Below, one piece after another: positions 23,739 to 32,933 of a DNA stretch of 64,000 nucleotides. How positions within the stretch are numbered: the stretch's first letter is position 1; each line of letters begins with the position of its first letter. The stretch is from Neofusicoccum parvum (taxonomy: Eukaryota; Ascomycota; Dothideomycetes; Botryosphaeriales; Botryosphaeriaceae), in NCBI GenBank assembly GCA_020912385.1, contig CP087208.1, forward strand, positions 3,100,001 through 3,164,000, written 5' to 3'. The notes beneath the pieces are model-generated. The model was given only the letters and a program-made list of their open reading frames with translations, did no database searches and was not told the origin of the DNA. The position numbers and the translations under genes are program-made.

Positions 23739-24688
23739 GCAAAGGGCCAACTGGTTGTACTAATACGGATAGACGGAGAGCACATCAGATAATACAAAAT
23801 GCAAAAGCAAGTCCAGGCAGGGCATGACTCATTTCCCACGGCTCCACGCCTGTTTCCAGTAATCGTGCAGCACATTTAAGCTTGTAGATTGTCTCAACGC
23901 GGCCAATGCATTCGACCGAGCCGGCTGGGCCCGCGGTGCCTGCGGCTATTTGGAAGCAGAGTTCGACCAGCTGTCTTCGCGGGTATAAAAAGAAACAGCG
24001 ATTGCCGTGTAGCACCGGACGCTCTGCCGGGCGTGGGCCTGGGCAGGGCAGCGAACGACTGTGCGCGGGCGAGCGCGTTTCATAGGCTGCGTCTAAGCTG
24101 TGCTGGCCTTGCTGGCTGGCCGCTTCGGTGAGGCGATCCATGTCTGGGGGAGGCGCGATAGGCAAATCACAGCGCCGTTGTTGAGAGGCATGGCCGCGCT
24201 GCGAGGTGCTGCCAGCGACATACGTCAGCCGCGGACGTGCGTGGCCAGCGGCTGGCAGCCTCGCGCGGGCGCACCAGCCCAGGGCAGCAGGTCGCTCGCG
24301 CTGGGCCGGGCGACAGCGACAGTGCAACGCGTGGAGCCATGCGGTGGAAGCTTGGGAGCGCGAGCGCAGAGAGGTGAAGGCTTGGAACGGCGGGCGGCGC
24401 GCGCCCAGGCAGTGCAGGCGGCCGGGGGCTGTGATAGGCGCAGGCTGGCGGTGCGCTCTGGCTCGGATGTGGCGACCTGGGCCAACTCTGGAGCGCTGAC
24501 CGCCCCCGCGACGCCCCTCCTCGTTATTTAGCCCACTGCGCCCAACCCTCCCTCGCCCTCCTGCCAACAACAAACTCGACCGCCGACCCTCCGCCTTCTC
24601 GACCAACGCACCCCCCGCGACTCTCGCACCCCCCAGCGCACTCTCTTCCTACCACCACTTAGCAGAAGACCCCACAAAAGACAGGTGT
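23739..24688. other. Intergenic region with eIF1 promoter and leader
   Basis: 950 bp between Asterix and eIF1. The final 150 bp are strongly C/T-rich on the plus strand, as expected for the leader of a highly expressed fungal gene. A long open frame on the minus strand (about 23785-24606) has no recognisable domain and runs through this promoter; I do not call it. Confidence 0.55.
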
Positions 24689-25410
24689 ATGTCAACTATC
24701 GAAAACCTCAAGACCTTCGGTGCGTCCAGCCCAGCCCCGCCCTCACCACCGCCCGTGTGCCCCTCCGTCAGCCTGACGACGCCGCCGCCCACGCCCGCCC
24801 CCGCCGTCTCGCTGCGCTGCGACGACGCCTGGGATCGCGGACGCGGCTGCTGTCGCCCGCCTGCCACCTGCGCCGTCTTTGTGGAAGCGCGCTGCTGACC
24901 GTCGAACTCTGCAGACCCCTTCGCCGAGGCCGACGAAGACACTGGCGAAACCAAGCAGTCCCAGAATTACATACACATTCGCATTCAGCGTACGTGCCAT
25001 CCCCTCCCCGCCGGCGCGACCCCAGCGACGTCGCTCCTGCCGACGCTCGCTGCGCCGGCGCGCGGGCCCCTTAGACGTGCGGCGGCTAACCTCCGGATCC
25101 TGCAGAGCGTAATGGCCGTAAGACCTTGACCACGGTCCAGGGCTTGCCCAAGAAGTTCGACCAGAAGAAGATCCTCAAGGTCATCAAGAAGAAGTTCGCC
25201 TGCAATGGCACCATCGTCAACGACTCGGAGATGGGCGAGGTGATCCAGCTCCAGGGTGACCAGCGCAAGGACGTCCAGGAGTTCCTTACCGACAAGAAGG
25301 AAGGCCTGTCGCTCGACGCCAAGACCATCAAGGTTCGTTCCGCTCCGCCCTCTGCCGCTCTCTGAGTGCGCCGTACTGACGCTTGCCGCCCGCAGGTCCA
25401 CGGTTTCTAA
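24689..25410 (+). CDS. SUI1: Translation initiation factor eIF1 (SUI1)
   Basis: Small cytosolic factor that binds the 40S subunit near the P site and enforces AUG start-codon selection. Four exons (24689-24719, 24915-24989, 25106-25332, 25396-25410) give 115 residues. The protein starts MSTIENLKTFDPFAEADED and continues IHIRIQQRNGRKTLTTVQGL, then PKKFDQKKILKVIKKKFACN, GTIVNDSEMGEVIQLQGDQ and ends TIKVHGF. This is the complete SUI1 fold at normal length with the conserved basic QRNGRK loop. The last exon encodes only four residues and the stop. The preceding C/T-rich leader fits high expression. Confidence 0.97.
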
Positions 25411-26867
25411 GCGCCCTCCAGTTCGCCCCGCCCGCCGCAGCGACTGAAGGTGAAAGCTTTTTACACACAGCACACGGGAACGACGACAGTCACGCGAGCG
25501 ATCACACGTCTCTCCCGCATGCCGTGCCTACTTCTCTTGCGATGACCGGCTTTGTAACGGCGGTTACACCGGAGCGGGCGTTGGCGAGATACCCACAGGG
25601 CTGGAATGGTTGCTCATGATTGCGGTCTTCTTTTACTTCGTTTTCTCTACTACTTGCAGACTGACGGCTGAACGAGCTTTCCTTTTCTCTCACTGCTTCT
25701 TGTTGCTGGAGAAGGGTTTAGCGATCTGCATTCTTTCTGAACCGCTACTGTCCTTTTGTAGCTAGGACACCTGGTACGGGGAGACCATGGCTGCTTCATT
25801 CGAATGCGTTTCCAAAGGGCACACCATGGAGGGCAATGAATGCAGATTTTCGGTTCTCAATTCGTGCGTTTTCTGAGTGATGTTTTGATTCATGCGCGCA
25901 GCGTGTGCGCGTGCCGTGCATTCCGCGAGCAACCGCCGATCATGATCGCCCTGGGCCTTGGGGGGATCGAGGAGGCGCGATGATAAGAAACAAAGTTGGC
26001 GGCAGCGGCGTTCGCGGATCGCCCGCGCAAAAAAAGAGGCCATCCGCATGCGGGTGGGACCAATGCCCTTCTCGCAACTCCGCGCACGTGACGGCCCTGC
26101 TCGCAAATACCGACCCGCGGTAGCCTCGAACGGAATGCTTCGGTAACTCTATTCGCCCTCACTCCGCAGAGCCCATCCAAGCTAGAACGCACATGCATAT
26201 TCTTGAAGCGGCGATCGTCACACGCGAACCCCCTTTTTTGCGTCGAAGGCTAGTCTTTTTCTTCTCTTTCTTCCATTCGCTCGAGCGAATCATTCGGTGT
26301 GGAGCGGTTCTTCAGGGTCCAGCAGGAACGCTGAACCCGGCGTTTTTAGGTTCGCTGGCTAGACTGCTTGGTTGTTCTGAGGCGCGTTGGGCTGGCTGCT
26401 GGGCTGGGTTCATTTGGTTACAGCGGTGCCTTCCCTTCTCATCCATGCGCGGGCAGGGGAGTTAAGCGTTTATCCGGTGAGGAGCGGTGGGGGGTGCTCG
26501 ATGAAGGGTGTTCGGTTGAAGAGGCGTTTGTCAGGCTGAATGTGCTTCACGAAATCTTTTGGTCGGAAAGAGGATTGCTCAAACTCTCTTGTGAGGGGAT
26601 CACGGATGGTGGGGCTCCGTCGTAATGATGCGGAGGATAGGGCTGAGGGTATTAGAAGCCTCTATGGCTAAATACAGAGGAGTCCGTCCATCGGATGAAT
26701 ATGGATGCCTCAGGCGACATTCCAACTGGCTTGCGGTGAAGACAGGTTGTTTGCTTGCACCAACGATCACGACCAGTGAGATCACAAAGAAAGCCATCAG
26801 CACCTCCTCAATACCATCTCCTGACAGAAGAAACACACGTGAGAAATCCACCGCCTCAACCCACCCA
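25411..26867. other. Intergenic region, eIF1 to phosphatase
   Basis: About 1.45 kb without a supportable gene. It includes the eIF1 3' end. At 26628-26700 on the minus strand a short frame reads SSDGRTPLYLAIEASN, which resembles one ankyrin repeat but has no partner repeats (see findings). Confidence 0.5.
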
Positions 26868-28741
26868 TCACTCCAACCCACAAAGCCCCGGCACCTTCAC
26901 CGCGTCCCTCCCGACCAACCCATCCAAATACCCCAACAGCACCTCCACATCCAACATATCCATCCGCCCGAGCTCCGGATGCGAGCTCCGCAACACCTGC
27001 CCACCCCACAGCACTCTCACAACCCACGCCTTCCCGCCGCCGCCGCCGCTCCCCTTCTCCCTGCTAAACACCTCAAACACCACCTCAGCCCCCATCCCCG
27101 GCCACACCATCACCTCGACCTGCAGCACCGCCAGCACCCTCGCCACCGACCCATCATGCGCGACATTATGCCTATACCGCACGCCGCCCCCCACCCCACC
27201 CACCACCGCGCGCACCCGCGCCGCCAGCTCCGCGACCCAGACGCCGTACGCGCCCACGGCGGCAGCCAGGCTCTCCGGCGCGGCGCGATGAAGCCACGCG
27301 TACTCGAGCTGACCTAGACGGAAAACCGCGTCGGCCTGCTCCCGGCTGACGCGCGCGCCGGTGCTGGCGTTGCGCGGCAGCGGGCGGGCGTGGCACAGGC
27401 GCGCGGACAGGTTGTCGAAGTAGTGGTCCCAGCTGCGGTGCCAGGCGGGGTCGGCGGGCGCGACGCCCGAGACGGCGTCGAGGGCGGCCGCGAGCGGGGC
27501 CGAGGCGGCGAGGTGCGCGAGCCAGGTGGCCGAGGTGGAGTCGGGGCCGTAGGCGGCGGTGAGCGAGGTCGCGGCTGGGCAGGTGTATGTGGGCTCGAGG
27601 GAGTCGATGGAGGAGGGTTGGATGTGGAGGGGGAAGGGGGAGGGGGCGGCGGGGAGCATGCCGGCGATGAGCATGCTGGCGACTTGGGAGGTGATGACGT
27701 TGTTGGTGACGCGGAATTCGAGGGCGGGGGAGGTGGTGGTGTTGGCGGAGGAGGGGAGGAAGGAGAGGAGGTCGTGGTAAACGCCCCAGAGGTCGCGGCC
27801 GTGCTGCCAGGAGTCGTCGAGGCCGCCGCGCGTGATTTGCGGGAATTGGCAGGTGCCGTTGAAGCATGTGGGGGCGAAGGGGTTGGAGGGCGAGGTGAAG
27901 ACTCTCCAGTACGTTCGGGCGGAGTCGTTGCCGGAAGGATTGAGGGGTGCGCCGGAGTAGAATAGGCCCTCGTCGTCGCAGTCCCAAGAGTAGGACTCAA
28001 CAGGGAAGGTATTGCTGGCGTAGGGAGTTCGTTTATGGTGACGGTGGATCTAACGGAGGTTGGCAATGTGACGACATGCAGCGTTCAACGTGACTTTTTG
28101 GAGATGTGTGCAGTCTGCCTCTGGGACACGAATATCTCTTCCGGCTGAATCAGGAAATTTTTTGACTTGACGAGCAGGAAGGGGGGGTTTTTCTTCCAGG
28201 GCGAGACCACTTGCTCGAAGAGCGGAACGATGGGGTATGGGTAAATTCAAGAAATCGGCGCATGCTCAACAAATTCACGCGAGACGGAAAGGCGCCTACT
28301 CACCACCTCGACATATTCGAGCTGATACTCTCCCGATGCTCTTGGATACTCCTCAGCCCGTACGTGGGGCATGTTGCACCAATTGTAGGTCCCATAAGGC
28401 ACGCCGGCCGGGAGCTGCGAGCTGTTGAACACGAAGCCATGGACGCCGGTGCCATTGATGACTGCTCCCAGATCGGTGATCCAGGTCGAGTTCGGCGGAT
28501 GCCACCCGGACACGGAGCTGTTCAGCGAAGCGGCAGACATGTCGGCGGCCGTCGTCCACGAGTGCAGCGACGGCGACTGGGCTTGCAAGGGAATCTGGGG
28601 CGGGTTGTTGCGAAAGCTGGCGGCGGTGCCGACGTCCTGCGATCGCAGCAGCAGCGCGACGGCGACGAAGCCGGCGAGCAGCAGGGCTATGTAGGCCAGC
28701 TGCATCTGCGCGCCGGTCATGGTGGCCCGCTTCGAATCCAT
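26868..28741 (-). CDS. Histidine acid phosphatase family protein, membrane-anchored
   Basis: Branch-2 histidine phosphatase, related to fungal acid phosphatases and the 2-phosphoxylose phosphatase-like group. Two exons (28741-28304, 28049-26868) give 539 residues. A single N-terminal hydrophobic segment (LAYIALLLAGFVAVALLLR, about residues 15-34) acts as signal anchor, so the catalytic domain should face the ER/Golgi lumen or cell exterior. The N-terminal catalytic motif across the splice junction is YVEVIHRHHKRTPYA, with the His nucleophile in an RHHKRTP form instead of the classical RHGxRxP. Further family marks are CDDEGLFYSG, the FRVTNNVITSQVAS segment and the proton-donor HD motif in NVAHDGSVARVL. 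There are several N-glycosylation sequons. The substrate cannot be told from sequence. The intron is unusually long (254 bp) for this locus. Confidence 0.85.
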
Positions 28742-30072
28742 GGCTGCTGGTCCACGATGGAGCCAGGTTGGCTGGATGTGGAGGTACCTGGGGAGACGGA
28801 GATCCGCGTGCTCCTTGCAGCGGCTCCCATTGGTGCCGCCCTGTGCCGCGCAGCTCCCTTAGGGCCTTCGGGCAGGTGCATGCGATACTGACGTTGCATC
28901 TCGCTTCCAAGATGGCGGCTGCCGGGCGGGGAAGCTGAGATACAGCCATCTGATCCAGTGATGTCGCGATGCTCGAGAGAGAGGAAGACCCGGGCGGTGG
29001 AGTGAGGCAGAGAGGCATTGGCGGGCGCCCGTCGCCTCGGCTGATTTGCTGCCGCCCGCTCCCAACACCACAACAAAACCAGGCCATCATCGACACAAGC
29101 GCGTGCGCTGCTCAAGCCGGGGAGTATCTTGCTGTTTGAAGCTTCGGCGTCGTGAACCATACTGCGCTTTTGCTCACCAGCTTTCTACGACTCCCGCTCA
29201 GACAGCGATCGTTGCCAATGGCGAGCGCGATTGACAATCGCGTTTGGCGGAAAGTTCGAGCATTCATCTGGGCTGACTTCGACGTGGGATTCAAAGAGCT
29301 TTTGTCCAGATAAACGCCTGGAGCTCCCGCAGCCAAGCTTTCCTGTCCTGCTGCATGGTCACAGCGCCCCTCTGCACACACCATGCAAGCTGTTCTGGGC
29401 CCCTAGTAGGTTAGTCGTACCGGGTAGTAGACGGGATTGACCGTTTCCCTCCTAAGAGCGGACTTTGCCATCGTTGGCAGGGAAGAGCCTGAGAGCTTGC
29501 CCAAAGGTGCTACTCCGGTGATTTCGCCCCTTTTTGACCCAGCAGCCCGGCTGGACCATTATCGCCGACCAGATTGGGCCAGCTGCTCCGAAAGCTGATG
29601 CCAGTACACCGTAAAATCACTCTCCGTCCGCTATTCCACTGCGAGCACGCACGGCTTCCATTTGGGGCACGACTCCGCGCCGTGACGCGGTCCTCTCGGA
29701 CACAGCACGCAATTGGCAATGTTCGGGTAGACACGGGCACACAGCATGCAGTCCATTGTCAGAGAATATTTCAGATAAACCCCTAGGATTTCGACCTCAT
29801 AGAATGACGAATAAACGTATCAGCGTGTTTGCGGTTCATCGCCCACGAGAAAACAAAGCGACGCCTAGTAAAACACTAAAGTCTATCTTGCGGCGTATGC
29901 CTGCAGACCGTGACATAGAAAAGCCAGGCGATGTAAACTATGCCGCTGATTTGAGCATCATGCGAACTCTTGACGATTTACGAACGAACGTGAGATTCTC
30001 GACGCGCCAGTCGCAGTCGCAAAAAGAAGGATAGAAACCAAAAAATAGAGTGCAGAAGGGGAATTCACTTAC
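28742..30072. other. Intergenic region at the left edge of the accessory island
   Basis: 1.3 kb with no recognisable frame. GC content drops from left to right as the accessory island begins. Confidence 0.5.
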
Positions 30073-30170
30073 CAAGTACCTCTGAGATCAGACGTAGCGT
30101 CCAGTTGCAGTCAGTACATGCAAATGCCAGGGGCGCTTACTTACCTTTCGCAAACACGCATCTCGGCCGC
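30073..30170 (-). other. Two exon-like segments (26 and 9 nt) with canonical splice signals
   Basis: On the minus strand a 26-nt segment (30170-30145) lies between a TGCATGCAG acceptor and a GTAAGTAAG donor. It is followed by a ~60-bp intron-like stretch with a CTGAC branch and an ATCTCAG acceptor, then a 9-nt segment (30081-30073) and a GTAAGTG donor. They lie just downstream, in minus-strand direction, of the ~150-bp repeats and may be the tail of a transcript that contains them. No gene can be assembled with confidence. Confidence 0.3.
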
Positions 30171-30173
30171 CTG

Positions 30174-31060
30174 CATGCACTCTCCCTTCAACCAAAGATG
30201 GCTCTGCTGTCCCCCAGGCTGTTTTACCGCTAATCAAGTTCCTTACTGACAGCAGCCTCGTTCCGGGTGGTGGCTCAAGTTGATCTTGGCCATGTATGCC
30301 GATCTCTGTAGCAACCACAGAGACCAGAAACACGCGGCCGTCGATGTAAAACATATCAACACATGGTGCTTTGTCCCAACAACTGTTCACCGCATCCCGA
30401 AATCTCAAGGAACGCAGCCTTAAAGCGGGTGTTCGATTTTGGCCATGTGCGCCGATCTCTGCGGAACCCGCAGGAACCAAACGCACCCAGCCGATGCGAA
30501 ACCCACATCGAGAAAGGTCGCTTTGTCCCCGCCACGGCTTGCCAGTTTCCAGAAACTCAAGGAAAGCAGCCTGTCAGACCTTGGCCACTGACTTCGATCT
30601 CCGTGAGAGACACGGAAACCATGCGTGCGTGCAGCGGCCGTCGAGGTCACGACGAGCTTTTGTACCGGGTTGAAAACACCGCTCCTCGCCAACTCGAGAG
30701 AAGCGGACAACTGAGCCCGGCGTCGTTTGTTGCTCTTGGCTCACATCCCCGACGCCAGCCAGCTTCCGAAGAAGCCAGGCGAGGCGACGGGCCGGCTGGT
30801 GTCTGACGGCGGAAGCGGATGCCAGTCCGAGCTTTGCGGCCGGCTGTAGAAACATGTCGAAATGAGTGCTTTGTCCCCGGAGCTTGTACGGCTACTCATA
30901 CCTCGCGAGAAGCCGCTATATACACCTGGTGAACTCGAAGTTCTTGCTCTTGGCCAGTTGCCGCAGTGGATGTCTTCCGAAGAAGCCAGGCCCACGGCGC
31001 CCGGTCCATCTCTATGGGAGAAGAGACAAACCAGGATGTCGGTGGTAGTAAGCACCTTTG
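30174..31060 (-). repeat. Degenerate ~150-bp tandem repeat, at least five units
   Basis: The motif GATCGGC-(G/A)(C/T)ACATGGCCAA on the minus strand recurs, followed by a conserved AGGCTGC-TTCCTTGAG block, a GGGACAAAGC block and a CGACGGCCG block. Clear units have the plus-strand motif start at 30301, 30454 and 30596, with more diverged copies near 30740 and 30950. The first two are 153 bp apart, a multiple of three. Both read in one frame on the minus strand as a ~51-residue repeat (EIGAHGQN... / EIGIHGQD...). The unit at 30596 is 142 bp from its neighbour, which breaks the frame. Several units are preceded by an acceptor-like CAG or CTACAG, so this may be a duplicated exon array. No homologous protein repeat is known to me. 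Confidence 0.65.
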
Positions 31061-32933
31061 GCCGATGTCACGCATACCAGAATAAATGGGGAGATGGGAG
31101 AAAGAGTAAGGGAAAGGGGGTTAAGGGCGGCTGATCGCAGAGGGTATATCGTGGCTCTCAGTTTCCTCATGCTCGCAGTGCCCGGCTCATCTAGCCGGTG
31201 CGAATGGGCCATTGACCATTGTTGTAGAATTCCCTAGCTCTTGCATTCAATTTTGCAGAATCTTAAGTCGGGAAGTCCCTATCTGAATCGGTCGTCTGGC
31301 TTGCTTTCTGGCTGGTGAATTGATGTCGTTGATTGTCGGCAGGTGACGTTGCTGCGCTACTTGTGAGCACGTGGACCCGTGCCGGTGATTTTGAGAGATC
31401 TGGAACTGTTAGCCATCCATAGTGCATCTGTCCCTCTTTTTAAGGAAGAACAAGATCATAGTGAAGGATCAGGCTCTACACGATAAAAGGATGCTCAAGC
31501 CGGGCACTGAAAGCTACCAAACAAAGGCCTCGACAGGAGCATTCCAGATTGGATTTTCTCTTGGCCATTGCTTTACAGCCCGGCTGATCCTCTATGGGAG
31601 AGTAGAAGAATTAGCCGGCGATATAGGCCGGTGGGGAATTAAGAGGACCCATAATTACCTAGAGACACGGCGTTAGCAGATGCAGGTTCTCGACGACAAA
31701 TCTTTGCCTTGATCGTTGTGGTATGTTCGCTGTGCTTAGTTGAGCATGCTCGAAACTTAGAGCATGCCCAGCCGCAACGGTCTACACGCGATTTTGAAAT
31801 TTGTTCTTGGCCTGCCGAATGACCTGGGTCTGTGTCCGGCACAGCGGATACTTCCATTGAAAGGAAGACCAACCGTAGCTCTGGCCGTAGGAAGATGGAT
31901 ATTTTGAGACCGAAAAACTTGCCTGGTGAGTATTGGCAAGAGACAAACATACATTTGATAGAGTTGATGTCTCCTGCCCGAGAAGAATCGAAAATGTTTC
32001 TTGGCAAGGTCCTAGGTGCGTTCGGATTATTGGATGATACTGGCTGCTGATAGAATGGACGAAAGCCTTGGAAGGATTATTAGCAAATAGCTTAGGGCAC
32101 CAGTTCAAAGAAGTCGGATTGGCAAGTGACTGTATGTCTCCTGTAGTGTAGGGAGCAGCGCTAAACCTTAGCGAAGCTCTGATTTCAACAGGATTTTTGA
32201 TGTAGGCCATTTTTGCGCTCGCTCGCCGTTTCCCAGCTGTGCAAGTAGTAGTTGGCCCGTTCCCAAAGCAAAGCTGAGCTAAGCTCGGCGGAACTGGCGT
32301 ACCCACTGGTGGCCACTGCTCCCGGGGCAATGATCTGGGCCTTCACGTTTCTTTTGAGCATTCATGGTGGTGCGGATGATCAATGGTGGAGACGTAGCCG
32401 TCATGAAGGAAGCGGGTGAGCCTTACAAGCTTGTACGTCACCTGTAATTGAGGAAGAAATGTGTGGTATCGTAACTCGCTGAGCTCGCTGAGCGGATCAG
32501 GACATTACTCGTGCCTTTGGTGACTCGCAGCTGGATACTCTGCTGTAAGTTGTTGCACCTGTGAAACGAGACAAGAGATTAGCGATGAGCTTCTTCATGA
32601 ACCCAAGAATAGCAGGGAAAAGAGTGAAGGTCCTCAGAAATCAAGTATAAAGATTGTCGTCATTATCACCACAGCCAACCAGACACGAAGTCCCAAAGAC
32701 TACAGCCCGAGGCTTCAAAGGAATGAACCAGAGGTTCAAATCGCAGTGAAACCATCAGTCAGCTGAAAGCTGTTGACTGCGGTTTTGACTTGGGGCTCTC
32801 TTATTATAATCATCGGACAGGCAGGAATAGACGGTCGAAATGAGAGGAGTACTTTCCTGGGAGTATGCGTTGCACTTGAGCACAAGGTTTTCAAGAGGGA
32901 AGATGAGAAGCAGGTCTGCGATTGTGCGACAGA
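31061..32933. other. AT-richer stretch without an assignable gene
   Basis: 1.9 kb between the tandem repeat and the micro-exon candidate. A 182-codon minus-strand frame ends near 31782, but it shows no domain and no sensible codon bias. A few further isolated donor and acceptor motifs exist on both strands. Part is presumably the 3' untranslated region of the candidate gene to its right. Confidence 0.4.

Noticed and set aside
23785..24606. A 273-codon minus-strand open frame between Asterix and eIF1
   Set aside because: Arg/Ala/Gly-rich translation with no domain, lying over the eIF1 promoter; typical chance frame in GC-rich DNA.
31782..32330. A 182-codon minus-strand frame in the island
   Set aside because: No domain, no start context, amino acid mix unlike a real protein; kept only as a remark on the interval.
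32700..32760. GGTTCAAATC string like a tRNA B box
   Set aside because: No matching A box, no acceptor stem or anticodon arm can be folded; no tRNA or rRNA gene was found in the window.
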